A stretch of DNA of 36,862 nucleotides from Microcaldota archaeon. GTDB taxonomy: Archaea > Micrarchaeota > Micrarchaeia > Anstonellales > Anstonellaceae. Of this stretch, positions 15,723-22,941 are shown in pieces. The DNA is taken from contig JAOAKE010000004.1 of NCBI GenBank assembly GCA_026413805.1, positions 1 through 36,862 on the forward strand, given 5' to 3'. The translations under genes and the position numbers were made by a program. Numbering within the stretch: the stretch's first letter is position 1; the number at the start of each line of letters is the position of its first letter. The notes beneath the pieces are model-generated. The model was not told where the DNA came from and made no database searches. It was given only the letters and a program-made list of their open reading frames with translations.

Positions 15723-16613
15723 ATGCCAAAAAAGAGAAAAAAGAGGCAAACAGCGCAACCAGTAGGGCAAAAAGCAAAGCCGCCTATTCAAGCTAAAAAC
15801 GCGCCCCCTCCGCGTGCATTCTTTTTCTTTCTTGCAGCATTTGCCATCATTGCCTTGGCACTTTTTGCAGCTTGGATGATGGTGGGCAAGCCACCTGAAA
15901 AAAGCGACGCGCCCAATGGCACAAAGGCCAAAGATGAGCCGCCAACCCTCTCAACTGCGCCGCATTACCAGCTTTCTGCTTCTTCCTTTGACTCTGCTTA
16001 TGCGCGGGGAAGCCCGAACGCAGAAATAATCCTTGTTGAATACTGCGATTTTGAGTGCCGATTCTGCCAAGCCGCTTCTTCTACCCTCTCCTCTCTCCAA
16101 AAAAGCAACCCCAATGTGAAGGTCGTCTATAGGCACTATCCTGTAAAGGGCCATTCATTCTCCCAAAAGGCCGCAGAGGCAGCAGAATGCTCTGGAGAGC
16201 AGGGGAAATTCTGGGAGATGCACGACCTGCTGTTTGAAAACCAAAATGACCTTGCCCCCTCCTCCCTCAAAAAATATGCAGAAAAAATAGGATTGGACCT
16301 AGCGAGATTCAATTCTTGCCTTGAATCAGGAAAATACCAAGAGCTTGTTTCTTCGCAGGCAGCAGAAGGGAGGAAGGTTGGGATTTCGGCAACCCCTGCA
16401 TTCATTGTATTTTCCAAAGGCACAAAAGACCCTGCGCTGGAGGCAAGGCTGCTGGAAAAGGCACAGGAGGTCTCCTCCCAATATCCCACCTATGAATTGG
16501 GCATGCAGCTAGTCTCAATCAATGGCGCAAGGGGGGCCTTGCTGTTCTTTGGGGCGCTGCCCCAGTCAGACTTTGAAAAGATAATGGAAGCATTTCAAAA
16601 AAGGGCAAGCTAG
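15723..16613 (+). CDS. DsbA-family thioredoxin-fold protein, membrane anchored (CRFC)
   Basis: 296 aa. A very basic head (KKRKKRQ), a membrane helix at about 31-54, a linker, and a DsbA/Thioredoxin_4-type domain starting GSPNAEIILVEYCDFECRFC (active site CRFC, 112-115). The helical insert includes the typical FWEMHDLLFENQ, and the cis-Pro strand is ISATPAFIVF. The likely role is oxidation or isomerisation of secreted proteins. It lies 58 bases after the CPHC protein with its own T-rich TATA-like stretch, so it may be separately transcribed. It is the third thioredoxin-fold protein in a row. Confidence 0.88.
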   Translation: MPKKRKKRQTAQPVGQKAKPPIQAKNAPPPRAFFFFLAAFAIIALALFAAWMMVGKPPEKSDAPNGTKAKDEPPTLSTAPHYQLSASSFDSAYARGSPNAEIILVEYCDFECRFCQAASSTLSSLQKSNPNVKVVYRHYPVKGHSFSQKAAEAAECSGEQGKFWEMHDLLFENQNDLAPSSLKKYAEKIGLDLARFNSCLESGKYQELVSSQAAEGRKVGISATPAFIVFSKGTKDPALEARLLEKAQEVSSQYPTYELGMQLVSINGARGALLFFGALPQSDFEKIMEAFQKRAS

Positions 16614-16628
16614 CCTAAGGGTGTTTTT

Positions 16629-17411
16629 TTGCCTTCTATGAAACTCTTCATTGAATCTTGCCTTCGCGACTCTGCCCGGCTGATTGAAAAAATGAGGGCA
16701 AGGGGGCTGAAAATAACAGCCAAAAAGCGAAACGACATGGTAACCTCGGCAGACTTCGCATCGCAGGCGCTTATAGAGGCAAGGATTAGAAAGGAATTTC
16801 CAGGCGCACACATCCTGTCCGAAGAGGGCGACTTTAAGGCGGATCTTCTTGCAGACTCGCTGTTTGTGATAGACCCGATTGACGGCACGCACAATTTCAT
16901 ACAGGGAATACCGATTTACGGAGTTTCGCTTGCCCATTTTTCAGGCGGCAAGCCAACTGCCGGGGGGACAATCATCCCGCGCCAAAACATGCTTTTTTAT
17001 GCAGAGAAAGGGAAGCCTGCGCTGCTGAATGGAAAAAAGATTTCAGTTTCCAAGACTGCCAAGTTGGAAGACTTCTTTTTTTTGTGCGACAGCCGACTGC
17101 ACACCATCAAAGACCAAGGTTTTTTGAAGGCAGTAGTGGAGCTGGAGCGCCTCAGCCAGCACACTCGCTTTACAGGCTGTTCTGTGTTTGAGCTTGGCGC
17201 AGTTGCATGTGGCATGGTAGATGCGGGGCTGTACTTTAAGCTCAAGCCCTATGATTTTGCTGCAGGGGCGCTCATAGTGGAGCAGGCAGGCGGCAAAGTG
17301 ACAGATTTTGATGGAAAGCGCTGGAGCCTTTCCACAAAGCAGTTTGTTTTTTCAAACGGCAGGCAGCACCGCCAAATCGTTGAGTTCCTCCAATCAAACA
17401 AGGAAAGTTAG
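16629..17411 (+). CDS. Inositol monophosphatase / fructose-1,6-bisphosphatase family enzyme
   Basis: A magnesium-dependent sugar-phosphate phosphatase of about 260 aa. It has the metal-binding set: SEEG near residue 65, DPIDGTHNF near 80, and a C-terminal YDFAAGALIVEQAGG with the third Asp. Archaeal members often act on both inositol-1-phosphate and fructose-1,6-bisphosphate; which holds here cannot be told. TTG 16629 has AAGGGTG five bases upstream; ATG 16638 is the alternative. It follows the DsbA-like gene by 15 bases and abuts the converging next gene with no spacer. Confidence 0.88.
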   Translation: MPSMKLFIESCLRDSARLIEKMRARGLKITAKKRNDMVTSADFASQALIEARIRKEFPGAHILSEEGDFKADLLADSLFVIDPIDGTHNFIQGIPIYGVSLAHFSGGKPTAGGTIIPRQNMLFYAEKGKPALLNGKKISVSKTAKLEDFFFLCDSRLHTIKDQGFLKAVVELERLSQHTRFTGCSVFELGAVACGMVDAGLYFKLKPYDFAAGALIVEQAGGKVTDFDGKRWSLSTKQFVFSNGRQHRQIVEFLQSNKES

Positions 17412-18065
17412 CTATTTATCTGCAGGCTCCTCCTTTGCCCAAAACCTGCTTTCAGCCAAAGAGGCAACTGCAAGGAAGAAGACCGAGGCAAATAGCAAGG
17501 CAGATGCAAATGCAATGGCAAAAACCGCCAGCTGGACTGCGCCGATGCCTTTTTTCAGCGCCCCCCTTGCCTCTTCAAGAGCCGCCTTGGCCTCTGATGC
17601 CTTGCTGGCGCTTTTCATTATAGCTTCTGAAGTTTTCCCAAAAGAAGAGGCTGATTGGTTTAGCGAGAGGCTTGCTGCTGAAAAAGAAGAGGAAGCGTTC
17701 TTGAGGCTGCCTGCTGCTTCTTGGATTCGCTTGTCCAGTGAAAAGGGCGGAACTGCAGAAATGCTCTCCAAGACCGAAGCAAGGGCACTGCTTGATTTTG
17801 AAAATTGCGCAAGGGCTATTGAGGCATTTTTAGTCCCTTCCTCAAGCCTTGCACTCCCGCTGCCTGCATCTGCGCTTGCCTTTTCAAGAAAAGCGGCTGT
17901 GCCAACTGCAGAGTCTAATTGCCGCTCAATTGCTGCAGAGGCATTTGAAAGCATAAAAAAAATCGCTGCTGCTGCCACTATTGACAAGACAAAGCCAGCG
18001 CAAGAGAGCAAGGCAGAAAGTGCAAACAAGGAAGCCCGCGCTTTCTTGATTAAATCCTCATCCAT
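17412..18065 (-). CDS. Coiled-coil membrane protein of unknown function
   Basis: 217 aa, Ala/Ser/Leu-rich. There is a membrane segment at about 14-38, a ~120-residue extracellular region rich in SxxxA-type heptads predicted as coiled coil, and a second segment (VFAIAFASALLFASVFFLAV) before a short charged tail. It lies 11 bases after the beta-propeller protein on the same strand with AGGGGG as ribosome site, so the two are probably one operon. No enzymatic motif is seen. Confidence 0.65.
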   Translation of the reverse strand: MDEDLIKKARASLFALSALLSCAGFVLSIVAAAAIFFMLSNASAAIERQLDSAVGTAAFLEKASADAGSGSARLEEGTKNASIALAQFSKSSSALASVLESISAVPPFSLDKRIQEAAGSLKNASSSFSAASLSLNQSASSFGKTSEAIMKSASKASEAKAALEEARGALKKGIGAVQLAVFAIAFASALLFASVFFLAVASLAESRFWAKEEPADK

Positions 18066-18076
18066 CTGCTTTCCCC

Positions 18077-20116
18077 CTAATCATCCTTCCATATTTTGAC
18101 TTGCCCTTCTTCGCCGCTGCCTTCATCTTCTTCAGTGGCTCCCCTGTTTTTTCTCCTCTTGCGTGCGTAGAGGTGCAGCGCAAAGGCAGCGGCAATGATT
18201 CCTGTAAGGCCAACCATGACCAATATGGCTGAGACTGCAACTGACAATGACTGCGCCTCAGCCATCTTTATCCGGGCTGATGAAATTGCCTCGAGGGCCA
18301 TCTTGGATGCAGCCTCTGGCTCAGAATATGCAAGCTCCTCCGCATCGCCCATTTTTTTCTTTTCTTTTGAAAAGTCAGGCCGAATAAGGGGCGACTTTGA
18401 GGAGTAGTTGGCCAGCTCTTGCTTGAAGGCAGATATGTTTTTCAAAGCCTCTTCTATCGCAGGCACTATCTCCTCAAGTCTTTTTTCATAAGAGGAGATT
18501 TCAAGCTCTGCAATTCCAAGCGAGCGGTTTGCCCCCGCGTAATCTCCGCCTGCCATTGAAGAGTTTGCTGCCAAAAGGGCTTCCATCGCAGAGCTGAGGT
18601 TTATCCTCTGGCGGAACATGGCAGCCTTTCCTTCTAACTCGCCTGCACGCTTGTTAAGGAGCTCCATCCTTTGCTCTATCCATGAAGAAACCAGCGCAGT
18701 GTCAGTTGCGTTTTTGGCAGCCTGCTCTTTCTGTGCAGCCGAAATGTATTTTTCTGCCATGCTTGAAAGGGAAGGCAAAAGGCCTATTGCTTCGCTGTAA
18801 TACTTGCTTTCAGCCTTGTTTTTGATTTCTGCAGCCAGCCTGTCAAATTCTGGCAGCTGCCCCAAAAGGCCCGCAGAAAGGTTTTTTCGGCGGTAAGGCT
18901 CTACTTTTTCCTGCTCCGCCTTTACCATCTGCTTTATTTTTACCTCTATCTTCTGGGAAAGGTTAAGCTTTGCCTCGTTTGCAGATTCAATTGCCTTGCT
19001 TGCAAGCCTTTCGGCAGCAGAAAAGGCAAATCGCGAATACTCTTCTTTAGCTGCAACCACATGTGCTGCAAGGTAGCTGTAGTCCTCCACAGTCATGTTG
19101 AGCTTCAAAGCCAGCTGCTGCATGCTATAAAGCTTTTTTACCGAATCATTTGCTTGCGAAATCAGGGCCAATACCTCTTTTTTTCCCTCAACCTCTTTGA
19201 TTTGGTAAACCAGCACCTTTTTTGCTTGAGGGTCTGCCAAGTAGAGCTTTCCATCATATATTGAAAGGTCCTCTGGCTCAGAGAGGTTGCCGCCAGAAAC
19301 GTTTGAATCAAGCACATCTGCCAAATAGCCCTCCAAAGTGAAAACAAGCACCTTTTTAGCGTAAGCATCTGCCACATAAATAAAATCATTGTATATTGCC
19401 ATCCCCCGAGGAGACGACAGCCCTCCTTCCCCTCCCCCAATTGAGTAAAGGAAGGTGAAATTCCTGCTGTAGGCATATATTGCTTTTTTGCCCCGGTCTA
19501 GCACAAACACCTTGTCCTTGTAAATCTCAACGTCTGCTGGCATGTTCAGAAAGCCATCTGAAGGCCCTCTTTCGACCGCAATCCTTTCAAAGGTGCGAGT
19601 CTCTTTTGAATAAACATACAGCCGCCCATTTTCCATGTCAGTAATGTAGGCGTGTTCATTGTCAAAAGCAATTGCAGAGGGCCGTTTTAGGTTGGAAGAC
19701 TCCTTGCGGTTCCACAGCTCTATGGCCCGCCCCTCCCCGGGGTAAAAGCGTATGATGGTGCTGACGCCGTCTGCGATATAAACGCTCCCATTGTAGTAAG
19801 TCATTTTATGGGGGCTTTCAAGCTGGACATATTCTGCGCTGTTTTTCAAGAACAATTTGCGCGGGCTGGCATTTTCACTTTCGTTGTAGTAGCCGCTTGA
19901 GTTGAAGATGTAAAACGCATTGGTGAGGTCGTCTGCTACATATAATTTGCCTCCAGCCGCAAGAACGCTGCTTGGGTGCCTAAACAAATACGTCTCGTCA
20001 GTGTCTTCAAAATTCGTCCCATTGAAATACCCAAGGTAGCTAAATCCTGCGAATATGCTGCTTGAAAAAACAAGAAGCAATGCCAGTAGCCTGCAATATC
20101 GCACTTGCTTCACCAA
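18077..20116 (-). CDS. Secreted NHL-type beta-propeller with coiled-coil stalk and membrane anchor
   Basis: 679 aa. A signal peptide (CRLLALLLVFSSSIFAG) is followed by about six NHL-like propeller blades (for example KLYVADDLTNAFYIF, SVYIADGVSTIIRFYPG, FIYVADAYAKKVLVF), a long alpha-helical region with many NxS/T sites (about 310-620), a membrane helix (SAILVMVGLTGIIAAAFAL) and a basic then acidic cytoplasmic tail. It is probably a surface adhesin or binding protein on a stalk. TTG 20116, GTG 20113 and GTG 20104 are possible starts. The last gives the cleanest signal peptide and has GGTGA before it. Confidence 0.78.
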   Translation of the reverse strand: MVKQVRYCRLLALLLVFSSSIFAGFSYLGYFNGTNFEDTDETYLFRHPSSVLAAGGKLYVADDLTNAFYIFNSSGYYNESENASPRKLFLKNSAEYVQLESPHKMTYYNGSVYIADGVSTIIRFYPGEGRAIELWNRKESSNLKRPSAIAFDNEHAYITDMENGRLYVYSKETRTFERIAVERGPSDGFLNMPADVEIYKDKVFVLDRGKKAIYAYSRNFTFLYSIGGGEGGLSSPRGMAIYNDFIYVADAYAKKVLVFTLEGYLADVLDSNVSGGNLSEPEDLSIYDGKLYLADPQAKKVLVYQIKEVEGKKEVLALISQANDSVKKLYSMQQLALKLNMTVEDYSYLAAHVVAAKEEYSRFAFSAAERLASKAIESANEAKLNLSQKIEVKIKQMVKAEQEKVEPYRRKNLSAGLLGQLPEFDRLAAEIKNKAESKYYSEAIGLLPSLSSMAEKYISAAQKEQAAKNATDTALVSSWIEQRMELLNKRAGELEGKAAMFRQRINLSSAMEALLAANSSMAGGDYAGANRSLGIAELEISSYEKRLEEIVPAIEEALKNISAFKQELANYSSKSPLIRPDFSKEKKKMGDAEELAYSEPEAASKMALEAISSARIKMAEAQSLSVAVSAILVMVGLTGIIAAAFALHLYARKRRKNRGATEEDEGSGEEGQVKIWKDD

Positions 20117-20323
20117 AAGGCTTTGGAGCAGTTAATTAAAAAGAGTTCTGATTTTGCAAGCCCTGTCTTGTGCCTCAAGCCAGCTACACAATGTAATTTT
20201 TAGTTATTAAATAGTTAAAATATTGCGAATTTAGTATTTATAAAACAAAAAAATGCTTTTTTCAGCCAAAAAATTACGAATTATTTATAAACCCTTCGCA
20301 CAACAGCCATAGCGGTGAGATAA
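20117..20323. promoter_or_regulatory. AT-rich intergenic region with two TATA boxes
   Basis: TTTATAAA occurs at 20237-20244 and 20284-20291, the second about 33-40 bases before ATG 20324. The region is far richer in A and T than its neighbours. The ribosome site GGTGA (20314-20318) is strong and well spaced. No gene is seen between 20117 and 20323. Confidence 0.6.
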
Positions 20324-20695
20324 ATGCATGCACAAAATAAATTCCCGAATAGGGCAAACCCACAGCCTGCAAACCAGGCAACCCAAAGGAGCACAAGGGC
20401 TTTCGAAGGAAGAAGCATTCATGAGGTATTTGGCGGCATTGTAGGGAAGGGCAACCCAAATAGCAACAGCATCAGCTTAAACCAACTTGCACATGTTTTA
20501 AATGAAAGGCAAAATATGCTGAATAATAACAGGAATAATAATGACTGGAACATTGCATACGAAATAGCGGGGCAACTTAAGAACCCACCTAATGGCCCGT
20601 TCCAAGATCTAGTTTTTCGCGTAATCCAAATAGCAGTGGAAAAAGGCATCCTGCCCAAAAACCCAAACCCGAATGACTTTGGAGGGCCAATCTAG
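20324..20695 (+). CDS. Asn-rich small hypothetical protein
   Basis: 123 aa with no family I recognise. It is soluble, with no signal peptide, membrane segment or cysteine. Asn and Gln are strikingly frequent (NERQNMLNNNRNNNDWN in the middle, KNPNPNDFGGP at the end). A possible helical segment lies at about 84-100 (PFQDLVFRVIQIAVEKG). Codon choice is more A/T-rich than in the flanking genes, which with the AT-rich upstream region suggests recent acquisition or relaxed origin. It is well equipped for expression: TATA boxes and an optimal GGTGA site. Confidence 0.7.
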   Translation: MHAQNKFPNRANPQPANQATQRSTRAFEGRSIHEVFGGIVGKGNPNSNSISLNQLAHVLNERQNMLNNNRNNNDWNIAYEIAGQLKNPPNGPFQDLVFRVIQIAVEKGILPKNPNPNDFGGPI

Positions 20696-20709
20696 CCAAG
20701 CCTTGCCTT

Positions 20710-21135
20710 TCACTTCCATTTTTTCATTATTATGCTTGTCTTTGTTTTTCTTATTTCCTCAAGGGCGCGCAGTTCATCCACTCGCCTGTTGAGAGATTCC
20801 ATGTCAGCGGCAGAAAGAAGGATGGCGAAGTCCATCTCCCCTGAAACCTCCCAGATGCCCATTACTCCTTCTTCCTTTTCAAGTGCCTTTGCCACCTTCT
20901 CCGAAGAGGCATGCGGCGAAGTAGATAGAAAGACAAGGGCATTCACAGTGTCTTTTTCATCAACTTCAATGGTAAAGCGCCTTATTATCCCGCGCGCGAC
21001 TAAGTTGGAAACGCGCCTCCTTGCGGCAGGCTCAGAAAGCCCAACCTTTTTGCCCAGCTTTTGGTTGGGGATGTCTGCGTTTTCGCGCAGGATTTGAAGT
21101 ATTTTTTTATCAATTTCGTCAATTTTCCACGCCAT
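20710..21135 (-). CDS. Lrp/AsnC-family transcription regulator
   Basis: About 141 aa in the usual two-part layout: a winged helix-turn-helix (IDEIDKKILQILRENA, then LSEPAARRRVSNLVARGII) and a C-terminal RAM ligand-binding/oligomerisation domain (VNALVFLSTS to the end, with GIWEVSGEMDFAIL). Family members sense amino acids. ATG 21135 is preferred over TTG 21156 because TTATATTA (21158-21165, read leftwards) lies about 23 bases upstream, predicting a leaderless message. It shares the 35-56 base upstream region with tRNA-Gly(UCC). Targets are unknown. Confidence 0.9.
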   Translation of the reverse strand: MAWKIDEIDKKILQILRENADIPNQKLGKKVGLSEPAARRRVSNLVARGIIRRFTIEVDEKDTVNALVFLSTSPHASSEKVAKALEKEEGVMGIWEVSGEMDFAILLSAADMESLNRRVDELRALEEIRKTKTSIIMKKWK

Positions 21136-21230
21136 GTTGCTCTTCTGCCTCTGCAATTAATATAAGGCTATCTCAAAGTAAATTAATCAAAGCGGACGTA
21201 GTATAACCTGGCTAGTATCTTGGCCTTCCA

Positions 21231-21348
21231 TAGGGAAACCCCCCGGCAATCCCTTGGTGGTTTCCTCTACCTTCCCCACAGGTTGCAAGAAGGTAGGATA
21301 AAGGGAAACCCCCCGGCAATTTGGGGCGGTTTTCCGCAAGCAGAAGAA
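21231..21348 (+). other. 118-base anticodon-loop intron of tRNA-Gly(UCC) with duplicated hairpins
   Basis: Three stem-loops can be drawn. Hairpin A: GGAAACC (21234-21240) with GGTTTCC (21259-21265). Hairpin B: CTACCTTC (21267-21274) with GAAGGTAG (21289-21296). Hairpin C: GGGAAACC plus CCCC (21303-21314) with GGGG, a bulged C and GGTTTTCC (21323-21335). A and C share a 19-base direct repeat (21232-21250 and 21302-21320), so the intron contains an internal 70-base-period duplication. Confidence 0.75.
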
Positions 21349-21369
21349 AGTCAAAGGTCCGGGTTCAAA

Positions 21370-21420
21370 AACCAGCCATTCCTGCAATTTTGCAAGCAGG
21401 CTTGGAATTGGCCCTGAAAA
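21370..21420 (+). other. T-loop (59/60) intron of tRNA-Gly(UCC)
   Basis: A 51-base insertion between A59 and T60. Exon TTCA (21364-21367) pairs with TGAA (21415-21418); bulges are AAA and AAT. CCTGC (21381-21385) pairs with GCAGG (21396-21400) inside. Removal restores TTCAAAT. Confidence 0.87.
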
Positions 21421-21599
21421 TCCCGGCGTCCGCATTTCTTTTTCATGCGCCTGGCGTTTGAAGTGGAGCCCCTGCATTCTTTCTTGTTCATTCTCCCCGA
21501 GAAAGCGCACTAATTTTAAACTATAGCCGCGTTTTAGTGGTGGTCGGGAGGCAGGATTTTTCCAATTTAGCCTAAGGGCTTTGGGCAAAAGGTGGTAAG

Positions 21600-22919
21600 A
21601 TGGCAGTTTCGCCTTTGGAAGGCAGATACAAAACAGAAATGAACGAGCTTTTTGATGAAGAGGCAAAGCTTGCCTCTCGGCTTGAGGTAGAAGTAGCGCT
21701 GGCATATGCGCACGCCGAGCTTAAAAACATCCCTGTGGAAGCTGCCGAAGAAATAGCCTCTGCGGCAAAAAAGGTGAGCTTAAAGCGGGTAGATGAAATT
21801 GAGGCTGAAATCCACCACGACCTAATGGCGATGGTGAAGGCTCTTTCAGAGAACTGCAAAAAATACGGCGGCTATGTCCATTATGGGGCAACATCATACG
21901 ACATTGAGGATACTGCGACTGCCCTGCTTTTAAAGCGGGCCCTCGGGCTGGTAAGAAAGCGCCTGTTGGAGACACAAGGCATACTCAAAAGGCATGCGCA
22001 GCAGCACAAGGAGACAGTCTGCATAGCGCGGACACACGGCCAGCACGCAGTCCCTACAACCTACGGAATGAAGTTTGCCCTGTGGTTTGCAGAAATCGGC
22101 CGCCACCTTGAGCGGCTTGAGCAGGCAGAAAAAACAATTTCAGTCGGCAAGATGTCAGGCGCAGCAGGCACCATGGCAACCTTCCAAGGCAAAGGCACGA
22201 AAATCCAAGGCCTTGTCATGAAGAGGCTTGGGCTTGAGCCAGCGCCAATCACCAACCAAGTAATACAGCGCGACAGGCACGCGCAGGTTCTTTTTGCCCT
22301 AGCCCTGATAGCCTCCACCCTTGAAAAGATAGCAAAAGAAATCCGCAATTTGCAGCGCACAGAGATAATGGAAGTGGCAGAGCCATTTGCCTCAAAGCAG
22401 GTCGGCTCCTCTACCATGCCGCAGAAGCGCAACCCTCACAAGTCCGAAAGGGTATGCTCCCTTGCGCGCCTTGTAAGGGCAAACGTAGCAGTTGCACTTG
22501 AAAACATAGCGCTTGAGCACGAGCGGGACCTGACCAATTCAGCAAACGAGCGGTTTATCTTTGCCCAGAGCTTCATCCTGACAGATTACATGCTGAAAGA
22601 GACAAACAAAATACTCTCGGGATTGGAATTTTTCCCCGAAAACATCGCGCGCAACTTGGAGCTGACAGGCGGCGCAGTCATGGCTGAAAAGATAATGATT
22701 GAGCTTACCGAGCGCGGGATGGGGAGGCAGGAGGCCCACGAGCTTATGCGAAGGTGCAGCCTGGAGGCCTTCAAAAACAAGAAAAAGCTCATTGAAGTGC
22801 TAAAAGAGCAAGAAGAGGTCCGGAAATTCATCCCAGTTGGCGAGCTTGAAAAGATGTTTAACCCGCGAAACTACATAGGCGAGGCAGTGCAGATAGTGGA
22901 GCGGGTTGTCGGAAAGTAA
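21600..22919 (+). CDS. purB: Adenylosuccinate lyase
   Basis: PurB acts twice in purine synthesis: SAICAR to AICAR, and adenylosuccinate to AMP, releasing fumarate. At 439 aa it has normal length. The fumarase/aspartase signature GSSTMPQKRNPHKSE begins at residue 269, the catalytic His region is ARTHGQHAVPTTYG, and the N-terminal substrate segment MAVSPLEGRYKTEM is present. The start at ATG 21600 has GGTGGT just upstream. It heads a plus-strand block (purB, glyA, folD, folC, cyclo-ligase/PurN) that joins purine synthesis to folate one-carbon units. Confidence 0.97.
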   Translation: MAVSPLEGRYKTEMNELFDEEAKLASRLEVEVALAYAHAELKNIPVEAAEEIASAAKKVSLKRVDEIEAEIHHDLMAMVKALSENCKKYGGYVHYGATSYDIEDTATALLLKRALGLVRKRLLETQGILKRHAQQHKETVCIARTHGQHAVPTTYGMKFALWFAEIGRHLERLEQAEKTISVGKMSGAAGTMATFQGKGTKIQGLVMKRLGLEPAPITNQVIQRDRHAQVLFALALIASTLEKIAKEIRNLQRTEIMEVAEPFASKQVGSSTMPQKRNPHKSERVCSLARLVRANVAVALENIALEHERDLTNSANERFIFAQSFILTDYMLKETNKILSGLEFFPENIARNLELTGGAVMAEKIMIELTERGMGRQEAHELMRRCSLEAFKNKKKLIEVLKEQEEVRKFIPVGELEKMFNPRNYIGEAVQIVERVVGK

Positions 22920-22941
22920 AAAGGCAAAGGAGGAATAATGT

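Larger units (their letters stand above)
21192..21434 (+). tRNA. tRNA-Gly(UCC) with two introns (118 and 51 bases)
   Basis: The 243-base gene yields a 74-base cloverleaf. Acceptor GCGGACG (21192-21198) pairs with CGTCCGC (21427-21433); the discriminator is A. Anticodon stem TTGGC/GTCAA, anticodon TCC at 21227-21229. Intron 1 (21231-21348) is at 37/38 with a clean BHB: CTTC paired with GAAG, bulges CAT and AAA. Intron 2 (21370-21420) splits the T-loop at 59/60: T-stem CCGGG/CCCGG, TTCA paired with TGAA, bulges AAA and AAT, and an inner stem-loop built on CCTGC/GCAGG. Length tripled by introns makes it easy for standard gene finders to miss. It is followed by a T-rich run that may end transcription. 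Confidence 0.93.

Noticed and set aside
17308-18099. 263-aa open frame on the plus strand
   Set aside because: It is antisense to the Ala/Ser-rich coiled-coil gene and to the end of the phosphatase gene; such composition opens the opposite strand by chance.
21435-21599. Possible further tRNA or small RNA after tRNA-Gly(UCC)
   Set aside because: No acceptor pairing or T-arm could be drawn; only a T-rich run and a TATA-like TTTTAAAC are seen.
21187-21705. 172-aa minus-strand frame
   Set aside because: It overlaps tRNA-Gly(UCC) and the start of purB and shows no family match.
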